A stretch of DNA of 64,000 nucleotides from Falsibacillus albus (GTDB lineage: Bacteria; Bacillota; Bacilli; Bacillales; DSM-25281): contig NZ_RCVZ01000014.1 of the NCBI RefSeq assembly GCF_003668575.1, positions 42,779 through 106,778 of the forward strand. Direction: 5' to 3'. The notes beneath the pieces were generated by a model. The model ran no database searches, was not told the origin of the DNA, and was given only the letters and a program-made list of their open reading frames with translations. The first letter of the stretch is position 1. Every line of letters begins with the position of its first letter. Of this stretch, positions 28,012 to 37,934 are shown one piece after another. A program made the position numbers and the translations under genes.

Positions 28012-28960
28012 ATATGGGGCGGCGGCCTTGATGGTCGTTGTCATTATTTATTTCAGTGTGATCAATTCCAATTTTTTAACGTACGGAAATTTGTCCGATA
28101 TTCTCAGGTCGATTTCCATCGTGACGTTGCTGGCCATCGGGGTCACATTTACATTGATCGTCAATGGATTCGATTTGTCCGTCGGGTCGACCATGTCTCT
28201 CTCCACAGTCATTACGGCATCCTTGATGGTATGGTATGAGATGCCGCTTTGGATGGTATTGATCCTGCCGATCTTTGTCGGGGTGGCAGTCGGTCTTTTT
28301 AACTCCCTGCTGATCGTGAAAATCGGCATCCCCGATCTTTTGGCGACGCTTGGAACCATGTATGTCGTTTCCGGGATACATCGCACGTATACGGAAGGAT
28401 ACTCCATTTACAACTATATGCCCCTTGTCAGCGGAGGAAAGGCACCAGGCGCATTTTATTCCTCATTCCTCTGGCTCGGACAGGGGAAATGGCTTGGAAT
28501 ACCTGTCCCCGTCATATTCATGGTGCTCTTTGTCGTCATCGTACATATCATTCTTCAACATTCCCGCTGGGGACGGATCCTTTATATGACTGGCGGAAAT
28601 GAGGAAGCTGCCCACCTGTCTGGCGTCCGGGTGAAAAAGGTGAAGATGATTGCCTATATCGTTTCGGGCATATTTGCGTCGCTTGCTGGGATTTTATTTA
28701 CAGCGAGGGTGGGGTCCGGGCAGATCGATGCAGGCTCGCCGCTGTTGATGGAAGCAGTTGCATCGGTTTTTGTCGGGTTCTCCTTTTTAGGGGCAGGCAA
28801 ACCGAATATCATCGGGACATTCTTTGGGGCAGCCTTGATCGGGGTTCTGCTGAACGGCCTGACGATGCTCAACCTTCCATATTATGCATTTGAAATCGTC
28901 AAAGGTTCAGTCCTGCTATCGGCGCTTGCCGTCACATACGTCCATGCCAAACGAAAATAG
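27980..28960 (+). CDS. Sugar-type (CUT2) ABC transporter permease
   Basis: 326 aa membrane protein with about 8-10 hydrophobic segments and the RbsC-family motifs VNGFDLSVGSTMSLS, NSLLIVKIGIPDLLATLGTM and GRILYMTGGNEEAAHLSGV. The ATG at 27980 lies behind GGAAAGGAAG and overlaps the end of the ATPase gene by 32 nt, which indicates tight coupling. Only one permease gene is present, so a homodimeric channel is expected, as for RbsC. Confidence 0.92.
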   Translation: MKEKYIPFLFKYGAAALMVVVIIYFSVINSNFLTYGNLSDILRSISIVTLLAIGVTFTLIVNGFDLSVGSTMSLSTVITASLMVWYEMPLWMVLILPIFVGVAVGLFNSLLIVKIGIPDLLATLGTMYVVSGIHRTYTEGYSIYNYMPLVSGGKAPGAFYSSFLWLGQGKWLGIPVPVIFMVLFVVIVHIILQHSRWGRILYMTGGNEEAAHLSGVRVKKVKMIAYIVSGIFASLAGILFTARVGSGQIDAGSPLLMEAVASVFVGFSFLGAGKPNIIGTFFGAALIGVLLNGLTMLNLPYYAFEIVKGSVLLSALAVTYVHAKRK

Positions 28961-28968
28961 ACATAAGA

Positions 28969-29009
28969 AGCCCTCCCCTTTTGGTGCCTGTCACCTGTAG
29001 GGGAGGGCT
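28969..29009. terminator. Bidirectional terminator with GGTGCCTGTCACC repeat in the loop
   Basis: AGCCCTCCCC (28969-28978) pairs with GGGGAGGGCT (29000-29009); the loop holds GGTGCCTGTCACC. It lies between the convergent permease and ywjG genes. Confidence 0.8.
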
Positions 29010-29017
29010 GATCTGGA

Positions 29018-29539
29018 TCAGTATTCTTCGAGCATTTCGTTGATGGTGAATTTAAGGCCGAAGTAGAGGTAGAGGCCAGCCATGCTGGAAGGGAAGCCGA
29101 TTCGCTCGCCATTTTCATCCGGGAGCATCCCTTTGATCACCTTCGTATCTAGGTGTACATCTGCCATGGAGGTCAAATCCTCACCTTCCACTCCTTTTAC
29201 AGCTCCGGAAATGGCAGCAAACGGAATGCCTTCTTCTTTGAGCTTCTTCGCCAGCGACATAGCTTCCTCATCCGTCGAAAGCCTGCTCGCAATCAAAACG
29301 CGGTCTGCTTCGGTCAAGGCGGTTTGATCATCCAAGAGCGCTGCATTTGTAAGCGGCTCGGCTCCTTGGATCGCTTCCAATTCCAATGCGCCCATTTCAC
29401 CAAAGCCTTTTACATAAATTTTCCCTTCACCTACGACGGCCTGAGCCAACAGGCGCGCGCCATCTTCTATTTGAAATTCTTCTTTATCGTGAATTCGATT
29501 GAACAATCCCGTCATTTGGGTCGTAAACATTTTCAGCAT
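29018..29539 (-). CDS. ywjG: DUF2529 family protein YwjG
   Basis: 173 aa cytosolic protein of the YwjG/DUF2529 family. The sequence has a SIS/Rossmann-like look (GEGKIYVKGFGEMGALELEA, DRVLIASRLSTDEEAMSLAKKL), suggesting sugar-phosphate or nucleotide binding, but no function is established that I know of. It lies between pyrG and spo0F in B. subtilis, as it does here apart from the inserted transporter. The start follows AAAGGAGTGTCTGTATTTT. Confidence 0.88.
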   Translation of the reverse strand: MLKMFTTQMTGLFNRIHDKEEFQIEDGARLLAQAVVGEGKIYVKGFGEMGALELEAIQGAEPLTNAALLDDQTALTEADRVLIASRLSTDEEAMSLAKKLKEEGIPFAAISGAVKGVEGEDLTSMADVHLDTKVIKGMLPDENGERIGFPSSMAGLYLYFGLKFTINEMLEEY

Positions 29540-29700
29540 AAAATACAGACACTCCTTTATAACACCGTAGTAATTCTGTATTTATTATAGGTGCTACAGG
29601 CGTGATAGGCAAAATATCATAACGATGGAATGAAAAAAGGATACGGATGACAACTGGAAAAACATTTATTTTTTCATAAGACTGTTTACGCGAAGATTGT

Positions 29701-29790
29701 GGTTGGGAAATTTTATTATTTGGTGGTGACGCGAGACTCGGGGGCTCGGGCAGCCCCTCGGAAAGCGAACATTCTGCAGGGGAAATCCAC
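29701..29790. repeat. Family B intergenic element, copy 6 (diverged)
   Basis: GGTTGGGAAATTTT ... GCGAGACTCGGGGGCTCGGGCAG ... CCTCGGAAAGCGAACATTCTGCAGG ... AAATCCAC (sections). The 5' end has decayed. It occupies part of the 547-bp ywjG-spo0F gap. Confidence 0.65.
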
Positions 29791-29945
29791 TTTACTCACT
29801 TTTTGAAAATAAAAGAGAGCCCGGGATGTCTAGAATCCTCCCCGCTTTTTCGTCCAGTGAACGATTCAAAGGGGGAAGATCAATTCTCCATATTATGAAA
29901 AATAAACTAAACGGAACAGGCAATAGGAACCCTGTTCGTCACCCT

Positions 29946-29957
29946 ATTTGTCAAAAT
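29946..29957. promoter_or_regulatory. Candidate Spo0A box upstream of spo0F
   Basis: ATTTGTCAAAAT matches the 12-mer TTTTGTCGAAAA at 10 of 12 positions and lies 16 nt upstream of the sigma-H -35 element. B. subtilis spo0F is also Spo0A-controlled. Confidence 0.5.
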
Positions 29958-29973
29958 TAGTCGGTAATTGTAA

Positions 29974-30001
29974 GAAGGAAAATCAAGCAGAAAAGGAGAA
30001 G
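29974..30001 (+). promoter_or_regulatory. Sigma-H-type promoter of spo0F
   Basis: GAAGGAAAA (29974-29982) matches RNAGGAWWW fully; 12 nt later GGAGAAG (29995-30001) matches RNNGAAT at six of seven positions. About 85 nt upstream of the start codon. B. subtilis spo0F is transcribed by sigma-H. Confidence 0.7.
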
Positions 30002-30086
30002 TATTCCTTTGGAAGAAATGAAAATATATTCGAGTCTTTTTCAGACGCTTAAAATCCTATAGAATATGGTTAAAGAGGGGGATGAC

Positions 30087-30461
30087 ATGAAAGAGAAAAT
30101 TTTAATCGTAGATGATCAATTCGGTATCCGTATCCTATTAAACGAAGTGCTTCAAAAAGAAGGCTACCAAACCTTTCAAGCGGCGAATGGTGTCCAGGCG
30201 CTGGATATCGTTACGAAGCATTCACCGGATCTTGTTTTGCTCGATATGAAAATTCCTGGTATGGATGGAATTGAAATCCTGAAAAGAATGAAGGTGATCG
30301 ACCAGGATATCCGGGTCATCATCATGACGGCATATGGGGAATTGGATATGATCCAGGAAGCCAAAGACCTTGGCGCCCTTACACATTTCGCAAAACCATT
30401 CGATATTGACGACATTCGCAGTGCGGTGAAAAAACACCTTCCATTGAAGTCAAACGGATAA
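30087..30461 (+). CDS. spo0F: Sporulation phosphorelay response regulator Spo0F
   Basis: 124 aa single-domain response regulator that takes phosphate from sporulation kinases and passes it through Spo0B to Spo0A. It has the acidic pocket D9/D10 ([11 protein letters not shown]), phosphorylation site Asp53 (LLDMKIPG; one less than B. subtilis numbering), Thr in MTAYGELDM and Lys in FAKPFD. There is no output domain. The ATG at 30087 lies behind AGAGGGGGATGAC; the ATG at 30066 has no good site. Confidence 0.97.
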   Translation: MKEKILIVDDQFGIRILLNEVLQKEGYQTFQAANGVQALDIVTKHSPDLVLLDMKIPGMDGIEILKRMKVIDQDIRVIIMTAYGELDMIQEAKDLGALTHFAKPFDIDDIRSAVKKHLPLKSNG

Positions 30462-30667
30462 ATTGAAAGAATATAAAAAATAGTACTTCTTTTTGTATTC
30501 GTGCTTGTTCATTGGTAAAAATAACGGTTATTTGGTATCATACAAAATGATATTAAATGATATTTATTTAGTCTATTGAACTTTAATCAGCATGTACATG
30601 AAGTGTATGTTCTGATGATTTGAGTTAAAGATGGACAGCACTTAGTACAAATAAGGAGGAAGTCATA

Positions 30668-31528
30668 ATGCCTTTAGTTTCCATGACTGAAATGCTAAAC
30701 AAAGCAAAAGACGGAGGATATGCCGTTGGACAATTCAACCTTAACAACCTTGAGTTCACTCAAGCAATCCTTCAAGCAGCACAAGAAGAAAAATCTCCAG
30801 TAATCCTTGGAGTATCTGAAGGTGCAGGACGTTACATGGGTGGTTTCAAAACAGTTGTAAAAATGGTTGAAGGGTTATTGGAAGATTATAATATCACAGT
30901 TCCTGTTGCCATTCATTTAGACCATGGCTCCAGCTATGATAAATGTAAAGAAGCAATTGATGCTGGATTCACTTCAGTAATGATCGATGCTTCACATCAC
31001 CCATTCGAAGAAAACATTGAAACAACTTCTCAAGTTGTTGAATATGCACACTCCAAAGGTGTTTCAGTTGAAGCTGAATTAGGCACTGTTGGTGGACAAG
31101 AAGATGATGTTATTGCGGACGGCGTTATCTACGCTGACCCGAAAGAGTGCCAAGAATTGGTTGAGCGCACTGGCATCGATACACTTGCACCTGCATTGGG
31201 ATCTGTTCACGGCCCTTACAAAGGCGAACCAAACCTTGGATTCAAAGAAATGGAAGAAATCGGTGCAGCAACTGGTGTGCCTTTAGTTCTTCACGGCGGA
31301 ACTGGAATCCCGACAAAAGATATCCAAAAAGCCATTTCTTACGGAACAGCTAAAATCAATGTAAATACTGAAAACCAAATCGCTTCTGCGAAAAAAGTGC
31401 GTGAAGTACTTGCTGCAGACAGCGAAATGTATGATCCCCGCAAATATATGGGACCTGCACGTGAAGCGATTAAAACAACAGTAATCGGTAAAATGCGTGA
31501 ATTCGGTTCTTCAGGTAAAGCTGAATAA
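30668..31528 (+). CDS. fbaA: Fructose-bisphosphate aldolase, class II, FbaA
   Basis: Zinc enzyme of glycolysis and gluconeogenesis that splits fructose 1,6-bisphosphate into DHAP and glyceraldehyde 3-phosphate. The 286 aa protein shows [15 protein letters not shown], the zinc and catalytic motif [21 protein letters not shown], and the C-terminal LHGGTGIP and KINVNTENQ phosphate-binding segments. The ATG lies behind AAGGAGGAAGTCATA, a very strong site fitting a highly expressed gene. Codon use is noticeably cleaner than in neighbours. The 206-nt leader (30462-30667) holds no gene. Confidence 0.97.
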   Translation: MPLVSMTEMLNKAKDGGYAVGQFNLNNLEFTQAILQAAQEEKSPVILGVSEGAGRYMGGFKTVVKMVEGLLEDYNITVPVAIHLDHGSSYDKCKEAIDAGFTSVMIDASHHPFEENIETTSQVVEYAHSKGVSVEAELGTVGGQEDDVIADGVIYADPKECQELVERTGIDTLAPALGSVHGPYKGEPNLGFKEMEEIGAATGVPLVLHGGTGIPTKDIQKAISYGTAKINVNTENQIASAKKVREVLAADSEMYDPRKYMGPAREAIKTTVIGKMREFGSSGKAE

Positions 31529-31600
31529 TTAAGGTCCTTTTGAGACCTTTTCCAAAAGCAGAATTTGCTTATATATAATGGCTTTATGAAGCTTTGAATC

Positions 31601-31631
31601 GAAACCGCCTTACATCTGCAAGGCGGTTTCC
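31601..31631 (+). terminator. fbaA terminator
   Basis: GAAACCGCCTT, 9-nt loop, AAGGCGGTTTC; CGTTCATTTT follows. Confidence 0.8.
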
Positions 31632-31734
31632 GTTCATTTTACTCATTTATGAGCCCTTTCTACTATAAAAAACATCTTTTTACTCAAAGATGATTGTTTT
31701 TTATTGTTTACTTAAGCATAGTTCATTCTATGAT

Positions 31735-31917
31735 GTTGATCGGAGCGGAAGGCGCGAGACTCCGGAGGGATCAAGCGGGCAATGTTGGACCCCGCAGCGG
31801 AGCGAGGAGAAGTAAGGAGGATGTTCGATTAAGTTCGGCACATCGTGTGCCAACATCGAACGACCTCACTTCGTGTGATGCCCCCGGAAAGCGAGCGTCC
31901 TTCCGCGGAGATCAACC
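31735..31917. repeat. Family B intergenic element, copy 7 (long, with inserted module)
   Basis: GTTGATCGGAGCGGAAGGCGCGAGACTCC ... GGACCCCGCAGCGGAGCGAGGAG ... CGGAAAGCGAGCGTCC ... GAGATCAAC (sections), 183 nt. It contains the hairpin module also seen at 16895-16955: hairpins at 31837-31851 and 31865-31879. No gene can be supported in 31640-32013. Confidence 0.85.
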
Positions 31918-32013
31918 TTACTCAAGTTTTGGGTAATTGCAAAAACCTATGAAAAAATTTTAAAAAGTACGCTTCAAAAAGATTGAATATTTCGTCGAAA
32001 GGGGACAGGAATC

Positions 32014-32655
32014 ATGAAATTTTTTATTGATACAGCGAATATGGAGGAAATCAAGCAAGCCTATGAGCTCGGTGTACTTTCTGGGGTAACGACGAACCCA
32101 TCATTGGTCGCGAAGGAAAAGGATGTATCATTCCATGACCGCCTGAAGGACATTACTGCCCTGGATTTTGAATCTGTCAGTGCAGAGGTCATTGCAACGG
32201 ATGCAGAAGGGATGATCAAAGAGGGAAGAGAGCTTGCCCAAATTGCCCCATCCATTACAGTCAAGGTTCCGATGACACCGGAAGGACTCAAAGCGGTCAA
32301 TGTATTTTCCAAAGAAGGAATTAAAACGAATGTCACGCTTGTCTTCAGCGCAAATCAAGCTTTATTGGCTGCAAGAGCAGGAGCGACTTATGTATCGCCA
32401 TTCCTTGGCAGGCTGGATGATATCGGGCATGATGGCCTTGAACTCATCTCAAAGATCGCTGATATTTTTGCGATTCATGGTTTGGAAGCAGAAATCATCG
32501 CTGCGTCGATCCGCCACCCGCAGCATGTGACGGAGGCTGCATTGAGAGGCGCCCATATTTCGACTATCCCGCATAAAGTATTGATGCAATTATTCAATCA
32601 TCCATTAACGGATAAAGGGATTGAAGCGTTTTTAAAGGATTGGAACAACCGATAG
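32014..32655 (+). CDS. tal: Transaldolase, TalC/YwjH type
   Basis: 213 aa small-type transaldolase (fructose-6-phosphate-aldolase-like subfamily) that exchanges a dihydroxyacetone unit between pentose phosphate and glycolytic sugars through a Schiff-base lysine. Motifs: [28 protein letters not shown] (Lys of the KVPMT block is the Schiff-base former in the family), [25 protein letters not shown]. The start follows AAAGGGGACAGGAATC. Its position between fbaA and murA2 matches B. subtilis ywjH. Confidence 0.94.
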   Translation: MKFFIDTANMEEIKQAYELGVLSGVTTNPSLVAKEKDVSFHDRLKDITALDFESVSAEVIATDAEGMIKEGRELAQIAPSITVKVPMTPEGLKAVNVFSKEGIKTNVTLVFSANQALLAARAGATYVSPFLGRLDDIGHDGLELISKIADIFAIHGLEAEIIAASIRHPQHVTEAALRGAHISTIPHKVLMQLFNHPLTDKGIEAFLKDWNNR

Positions 32656-32690
32656 GATAAGCTGCTTACAGAGTAGATTTAGTGGGGGAA

Positions 32691-32771
32691 TTGACCTGCG
32701 AGGGAGCTCGAGACTCAGGATGGATCACCACCCGCCCCTCGAAAGCGAGCATCCTGCAGCGGAAATCAACC
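32691..32771. repeat. Family B intergenic element, copy 8
   Basis: TTGACCTGCGAGGGAGCTCGAGACTC ... CCGCCCCTCGAAAGCGAGCATCC ... GGAAATCAAC (sections). The remainder of 32656-32996 should hold the murA2 promoter; TTGTAT at 32896 with TAATGT at 32918 is only a weak candidate. Confidence 0.7.
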
Positions 32772-32996
32772 TTACTCATATTGCAACTAACCTTACGAAT
32801 AGAACCTTATGAAAAATCTAAAAATTTTCCACTTTACAGGAAAATGGTAGGATTTTATCAAAAAAATCATTTTTCTATACATGAAAAGGGAAAAGTTGTA
32901 TACACTAAGGAAAATGATAATGTCGAATTATGCCAATCTGTTATGGTAAATAATACCTATTTAACAGATCAAACATGATTTGGAAGGGAGTTTACA

Positions 32997-34283
32997 ATGG
33001 AAAAGCTCAAAATTGCCGGTGGATATCCATTAAAAGGAACGATTAAAGTCAGCGGAGCAAAAAACAGTGCAGTCGCATTGATTCCTGCCACCATTTTGGC
33101 CGATTCCCCTGTAAGCATTGAAGGACTTCCGGAGATTTCGGATATCCAAATGCTTCAATCCTTGCTGGAAGACATCGGAGGCAAGGTTCAGTTTAAAGAT
33201 GGTGAAATGACAGTCGATCCAGCCAATATGATTTCCATGCCGCTTCCAAACGGAAAGGTCAAAAAACTTCGTGCATCCTATTATTTAATGGGGGCCATGC
33301 TCGGCCGTTTCAAAAAAGCGGTGATCGGTCTTCCTGGCGGATGCCATCTTGGCCCGCGTCCGATCGACCAGCACATTAAAGGTTTTGAAGCATTAGGTGC
33401 TCAGATCACGAATGAACAAGGCGCCATTTATTTGCGCGCAGATGAACTGATCGGCGCCCGCATCTACCTGGATGTCGTCAGTGTCGGAGCGACGATCAAT
33501 ATCATGCTCGCAGCCGTAAGGGCGAAAGGTAAAACGATCATCGAAAATGCGGCAAAAGAACCGGAAATCATCGATGTGGCCACATTATTGACCAACATGG
33601 GCGCCAAAATCAAAGGCGCGGGAACGGATGTCATCCGGATTGAAGGAGTGGATCAGCTCCACGGATGCCGTCACACGATCATCCCCGACCGAATCGAAGC
33701 AGGAACGTTCATGATCTTGGGCGCTGCTGTCGGTGAAGGTGTGCTGATCGACAATGTCATTCCATTACATATGGAATCGCTTACAGTAAAACTTCGTGAA
33801 ATGGGTGTTCCGATCGACACGGGTGAAGAGCAGATCTTTATCGGGAAATCGGACAAGCTGAAGCCGGTTGACGTCAAAACACTTGTGTACCCTGGCTTCC
33901 CGACAGATTTGCAGCAGCCATTCACCTCGCTTTTAACAAGAGCGGTTGGTTCAGCGGTTGTGACGGATACCATTTACTCCGCGCGGTTTAAGCATATTGA
34001 CGAACTTAGGCGGATGAATGCCAACATCAAAGTTGAAGGGCGTTCGGCGATCATTCATGGACCGATTCAATTGCAAGGTGCAAAAGTGAAGGCGAGCGAC
34101 CTACGTGCAGGAGCGGCTCTGGTCATTGCCGGTTTGATGGCCGAAGGAATAACGGAAGTGACAGGATTAGAACACATCGACAGAGGATATAGCAGTCTTG
34201 TAGAGAAATTAAATGGCCTCGGTGCCACGATTTGGCGAGAATCATTAACTAAGGAAGAAATTGAACAATTTAAAAGTTCATAA
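32997..34283 (+). CDS. murA2: UDP-N-acetylglucosamine 1-carboxyvinyltransferase (MurA2/MurZ)
   Basis: First committed enzyme of peptidoglycan synthesis; transfers enolpyruvate from PEP to UDP-GlcNAc in the cytosol. 428 aa of inside-out alpha/beta-barrel type, with [15 protein letters not shown] at the N-terminus and catalytic Cys116 in [14 protein letters not shown], the fosfomycin target. Its position after tal and before glpX matches B. subtilis murAB (murZ), the second of two MurA enzymes usual in Firmicutes; murAA normally lies downstream of the atp operon, outside this window. The start follows TGGAAGGGAGTTTACA. Confidence 0.94.
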   Translation: MEKLKIAGGYPLKGTIKVSGAKNSAVALIPATILADSPVSIEGLPEISDIQMLQSLLEDIGGKVQFKDGEMTVDPANMISMPLPNGKVKKLRASYYLMGAMLGRFKKAVIGLPGGCHLGPRPIDQHIKGFEALGAQITNEQGAIYLRADELIGARIYLDVVSVGATINIMLAAVRAKGKTIIENAAKEPEIIDVATLLTNMGAKIKGAGTDVIRIEGVDQLHGCRHTIIPDRIEAGTFMILGAAVGEGVLIDNVIPLHMESLTVKLREMGVPIDTGEEQIFIGKSDKLKPVDVKTLVYPGFPTDLQQPFTSLLTRAVGSAVVTDTIYSARFKHIDELRRMNANIKVEGRSAIIHGPIQLQGAKVKASDLRAGAALVIAGLMAEGITEVTGLEHIDRGYSSLVEKLNGLGATIWRESLTKEEIEQFKSS

Positions 34284-34383
34284 GATAACCCATGAATCGC
34301 TTTAATGTGTTACAATAAACGAGTAATTGTGTTATACGATTAAACCAATAAAAAACGTTTATGTGATACAGGAGGCAGAAACC

Positions 34384-35349
34384 ATGGAGAGAAGTTTATC
34401 GATGGAACTTATTCGCGTGACAGAGGCGGCTGCACTTGCTTCAGCCCGCTGGATGGGAAGAGGGAAAAAAGACGAAGCGGATGACGCAGCCACTTCTGCG
34501 ATGCGCGATGTTTTTGATACCGTCCCAATGAAAGGAACCGTTGTCATCGGTGAAGGTGAAATGGATGAAGCGCCTATGCTTTACATAGGGGAAAAACTCG
34601 GGACAGGCTATGGTCCGCGAGTCGATGTTGCAGTCGATCCATTGGAAGGGACGAATATTGTCGCTTCTGGCAGCTGGAATGCACTGGCTGTCCTTGCGGT
34701 TGCCGATCACGGAAATCTTTTGCACGCACCGGATATGTATATGGATAAAATTGCGGTCGGTCCTGAAGCGGTGGGACAGATCGATATCAATGCATCCGTC
34801 CTTGATAATTTAAAAGCAGTGGCCAAAGCAAAAAACAAAGACATTGAAGACGTAGTGGCGACAGTATTGAACCGTCCGCGTCATGAGCATATCATCAGCC
34901 AGCTTCGAGAAGCGGGCGCGCGGATCAAGTTGATTAATGACGGTGATGTGGCGGGTGCCATCAATACCGCTTTCGATCATACCGGCGTCGATATCTTGTT
35001 TGGATCAGGTGGAGCACCCGAGGGAGTCATTGCTGCGGTCGCATTGAAATGCCTCGGCGGGGAAATCCAAGGGAAATTGCTTCCGCAAAACGACGCTGAG
35101 CATCAGCGCTGCCTCTCCATGGGCATCGATGTCAACAAAATCTTGCGGATGGAAGACCTGGTCCGCGGTGATGATGCCATCTTTGCAGCTACGGGTGTGA
35201 CCGATGGTGAATTGCTTAAGGGCGTCCAATTCAAAGGCTCATATGGCTCTACCCATTCACTGGTCATGAGGGCGAAATCAGGAACGGTCCGCTTCATTGA
35301 CGGCCGGCACAGCCTTAAGAAAAAACCAAATCTAGTCATAAAGCCATAA
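34384..35349 (+). CDS. glpX: Fructose-1,6-bisphosphatase class II, GlpX
   Basis: Hydrolyses fructose 1,6-bisphosphate to fructose 6-phosphate in gluconeogenesis. 321 aa, Mn-dependent lithium-sensitive phosphatase fold with the metal motifs [13 protein letters not shown] and [11 protein letters not shown]. The ATG at 34384 lies behind AGGAGGCAGAAACC; an upstream in-frame start (34327) has no site. With fbaA and tal nearby this segment concentrates hexose/pentose phosphate enzymes. Confidence 0.94.
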   Translation: MERSLSMELIRVTEAAALASARWMGRGKKDEADDAATSAMRDVFDTVPMKGTVVIGEGEMDEAPMLYIGEKLGTGYGPRVDVAVDPLEGTNIVASGSWNALAVLAVADHGNLLHAPDMYMDKIAVGPEAVGQIDINASVLDNLKAVAKAKNKDIEDVVATVLNRPRHEHIISQLREAGARIKLINDGDVAGAINTAFDHTGVDILFGSGGAPEGVIAAVALKCLGGEIQGKLLPQNDAEHQRCLSMGIDVNKILRMEDLVRGDDAIFAATGVTDGELLKGVQFKGSYGSTHSLVMRAKSGTVRFIDGRHSLKKKPNLVIKP

Positions 35350-35415
35350 TGAGATGACTCAGGAAGAATGGACTGCTATTATTAAGCGATTTCCTGATGG
35401 AAATTCATAATAGAG

Positions 35416-35539
35416 TGTTTACTGGAGCGGAATGCGTGAGACTCTGGAGGGAACAGCGGCGATGACGAGACCCCGCTGCGAAGCGAGGAGGCTCACACGG
35501 TTGGCCCACGAAACGAGCATCCTTCCACGGAAATCAACC
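35416..35539. repeat. Family B intergenic element, copy 9
   Basis: GTTTACTGGAGCGGAATGCGTGAGACTC ... GACGAGACCCCGCTGCGAAGCGAGGAGGCTC ... GAAACGAGCATCC ... GAAATCAAC (sections), 124 nt, in the 591-bp glpX-rho gap. Confidence 0.8.
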
Positions 35540-35704
35540 GCACATTTTACGAAGTGCCTTGAAGTCTATTCTTGCTGCTGGATAAAAAAACAGCATTCCA
35601 TTCGAGTCATTAAAAGAAATTAGTATTTCAGTCATGAAAATCTTATAAATTTGTGAAGATTGGACGGATTTTATGGAATTCGTCCATCTTTTCCTTCCTT
35701 TTTA

Positions 35705-35734
35705 TTGATTCTTTTCTGTTAATATGGTTAAAAT
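35705..35734 (+). promoter_or_regulatory. Candidate rho promoter
   Basis: TTGATT (35705-35710), 18-nt spacer, TAAAAT (35729-35734), giving a leader of about 200 nt before rho. No other gene is convincing in 35540-35940. Confidence 0.45.
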
Positions 35735-35940
35735 AGATATTGTTTATTTTAAAGGCTCCATTCCATACGAAGGCAGTCTTTTTTACAGAGAGAAAACCAA
35801 CACTGCATACTCAAACACTTCAGAAACTTCACTTTCTTCATATCCTTATTCGACTTTAGCCCAATCCATCCATATTTTTATTCTGAACAGCCATTTTATT
35901 TATATGGTGGAACACGAAAATTTAAAAGAGTGGTGTCAAA

Positions 35941-37221
35941 ATGGAAGAACTAACGATATACGGACTTGAGAATTTAAAGCTCAAGGAACTTTACGAGCTT
36001 GCAAAAAAATTCAAAATCTCGTATTACAGCAAACTGACAAAAAAAGAATTGATATTTTCTATTTTAAAAGCAAGAGCTGAGCAGGAGGGCTTTTTCTTTA
36101 TGGAAGGCGTCCTCGAAATCATTCAATCAGAAGGCTTTGGATTCCTTCGGCCAATCAATTATTCACCTAGCTCCGAGGATATTTATATCTCTGCGTCGCA
36201 GATCCGAAGATTCGATTTGCGCAATGGGGACAAAGTATCCGGTAAAGTGCGCCCTCCAAAGGAAAACGAACGATACTACGGACTCCTTCATGTTGAAGCG
36301 GTAAATGGGGAAAACCCTGAATCTGCGAAGGAACGCGTTCATTTCCCTGCCCTTACACCTTTATACCCTGATCGACAAATCAAATTGGAGACAACACCAC
36401 GAAACTTATCCACAAGAATCATGGATTTAGTGACACCTGTAGGTTTTGGACAGCGCGGATTGATCGTTGCACCGCCAAAAGCAGGTAAGACAATGCTTTT
36501 GAAGGAGATTGCCAATGCAATCACGACAAACAACCCTGAAGCTGAGTTGATCGTCCTGCTTATCGATGAGCGTCCAGAGGAAGTAACGGACATAGAGCGG
36601 TCGGTTGATGCGGAAGTGGTAAGTTCCACCTTTGACGAGGTCCCGGAAAACCACATTAAAGTGGCAGAGCTCGTTTTGGAAAGGGCGATGCGCCTTGTTG
36701 AGCATAAACGCGATGTCGTCATTCTGATGGACAGCATCACAAGGCTTGCTCGAGCATACAACCTTGTCATCCCGCCGAGCGGAAGGACATTGTCAGGCGG
36801 TATCGATCCGGCTGCATTCCACCGTCCGAAACGATTCTTCGGTGCTGCCCGCAATATTGAAGAAGGCGGAAGCTTGACCATATTGGCGACGGCCCTGGTT
36901 GATACCGGTTCCCGCATGGATGATGTCATCTATGAGGAATTCAAAGGTACAGGAAACATGGAGCTTCATCTGGATCGATCCCTTGCTGAGAAACGCATCT
37001 TCCCTGCGATGGACATTCGCCGTTCCGGTACACGAAAAGAAGAACTGCTTATGCCGAAGGACAAATTGGATAAGCTTTGGGCGATTCGCAAAGCAATGTC
37101 CGATACACCGGATTTTGCAGAAAAATTCCTGCGTAAGTTGAAGCAATCGAAAAATAATGATGAGTTTTTCGAAAACTTGAGTGAAGAATTGAAGGCGAAA
37201 AGAAACGCCAAAAACTCCTGA
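35941..37221 (+). CDS. rho: Transcription termination factor Rho
   Basis: Hexameric RNA-dependent ATPase that terminates untranslated or antisense transcripts. 426 aa: N-terminal helical domain and cold-shock-like RNA-binding domain (about residues 50-125; [20 protein letters not shown]), then the RecA-type motor with the Walker [10 protein letters not shown] near residue 177 and the Walker [17 protein letters not shown]. The start follows AGAGTGGTGTCAAA. Position upstream of rpmE matches B. subtilis. Confidence 0.96.
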   Translation: MEELTIYGLENLKLKELYELAKKFKISYYSKLTKKELIFSILKARAEQEGFFFMEGVLEIIQSEGFGFLRPINYSPSSEDIYISASQIRRFDLRNGDKVSGKVRPPKENERYYGLLHVEAVNGENPESAKERVHFPALTPLYPDRQIKLETTPRNLSTRIMDLVTPVGFGQRGLIVAPPKAGKTMLLKEIANAITTNNPEAELIVLLIDERPEEVTDIERSVDAEVVSSTFDEVPENHIKVAELVLERAMRLVEHKRDVVILMDSITRLARAYNLVIPPSGRTLSGGIDPAAFHRPKRFFGAARNIEEGGSLTILATALVDTGSRMDDVIYEEFKGTGNMELHLDRSLAEKRIFPAMDIRRSGTRKEELLMPKDKLDKLWAIRKAMSDTPDFAEKFLRKLKQSKNNDEFFENLSEELKAKRNAKNS

Positions 37222-37272
37222 TAAAATCCAGTATTTGTTATTATGAACTTGTTCTTTGCAGATATTACGATG

Positions 37273-37301
37273 TTGCAATTCGACATTTTCCTTGTTATAA
37301 T
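37273..37301 (+). promoter_or_regulatory. rpmE promoter
   Basis: TTGCAA (37273-37278), 17-nt spacer, TATAAT (37296-37301). Confidence 0.75.
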
Positions 37302-37344
37302 GAAGTCAATGTGTTCGAATATGAATGTGGTAAGGGGCTGTCGC

Positions 37345-37396
37345 GGAACGAATCTTTCCTCGGAAAGTAAAAGGCTCAACAAGGCTTTGGCGTTCC
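37345..37396 (+). promoter_or_regulatory. Structured rpmE leader, candidate L31 autoregulatory element
   Basis: GGAACG (37345-37350) pairs with CGTTCC (37391-37396) and encloses CTTTC-CTCG-GAAAG (37354-37367), forming a compact branched hairpin between the promoter and the rpmE start. L31 leaders that bind their own protein have been predicted in Firmicutes; whether this fits that consensus needs a covariance search. Confidence 0.4.
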
Positions 37397-37474
37397 ATTT
37401 CAGCACTAGCTCATATCACATTGCCGATATAGAACTCTGTCTCAGATGATTCAGGGCGGAAGGAGATGAAAAGA

Positions 37475-37678
37475 ATGAAATCAGGTATTCATCCAGCTTA
37501 TAACAAAGTTATGGTGAAATGTGCTTGCGGTAACGAATTCGAAAGCGGTTCTGTTAAAGATGAAGTGCGCGTAGAGGTTTGCTCTGAGTGCCATCCATTC
37601 TACACAGGACGTCAGAAATTCGCTGACGCTGGTGGCCGTGTTGACCGATTCAACAAAAAATATGGCCTTAAGAAATAA
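37475..37678 (+). CDS. rpmE: Ribosomal protein L31, zinc-binding form, RpmE
   Basis: 67 aa large-subunit protein. Two cysteine pairs (CACG near residue 16 and CSEC near residue 36) bind zinc, so this is the zinc-containing (C+) paralogue, normally used in zinc-replete cells. The ATG at 37475 ([11 protein letters not shown]) is preferred, 9 nt behind GGAAGGAG; the ATG at 37466 abuts that site. Confidence 0.95.
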   Translation: MKSGIHPAYNKVMVKCACGNEFESGSVKDEVRVEVCSECHPFYTGRQKFADAGGRVDRFNKKYGLKK

Positions 37679-37687
37679 TTTTTCAAA

Positions 37688-37725
37688 AACAGGCAAGCTT
37701 ATTACAAACTTGCCTGTTTTTTTTT
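37688..37725 (+). terminator. rpmE terminator
   Basis: AACAGGCAAG, loop, CTTGCCTGTT and a run of T. Confidence 0.93.
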
Positions 37726-37934
37726 CCTAAAATTGCTGAAAAAACGTCGTTCTCATCGTTTGACAGCGGCGAATTGCAGCAAATGGCCGGCTTTAAATAG
37801 CCGGTAAAAAATTGGATCCAGTCAAAACGAGGCAGTCCCGAAGACTGTTTCTCTTTTTGTCCAATACTCCATTTGAGAAGGTGTTCGAGGTCATTTTTAC
37901 ATAGGCTGTTTTCTCAAAGATTATTGTTATTAAC

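Noticed and set aside
31694..31936. 80-codon frame in the fbaA-tal gap
   Set aside because: It is a translation of family B copy 7; similar frames arise at other copies.
35724..35969. 81-codon plus-strand frame before rho
   Set aside because: Overlaps the rho start, has no clear ribosome binding site, and its composition matches A/T-rich leader DNA.
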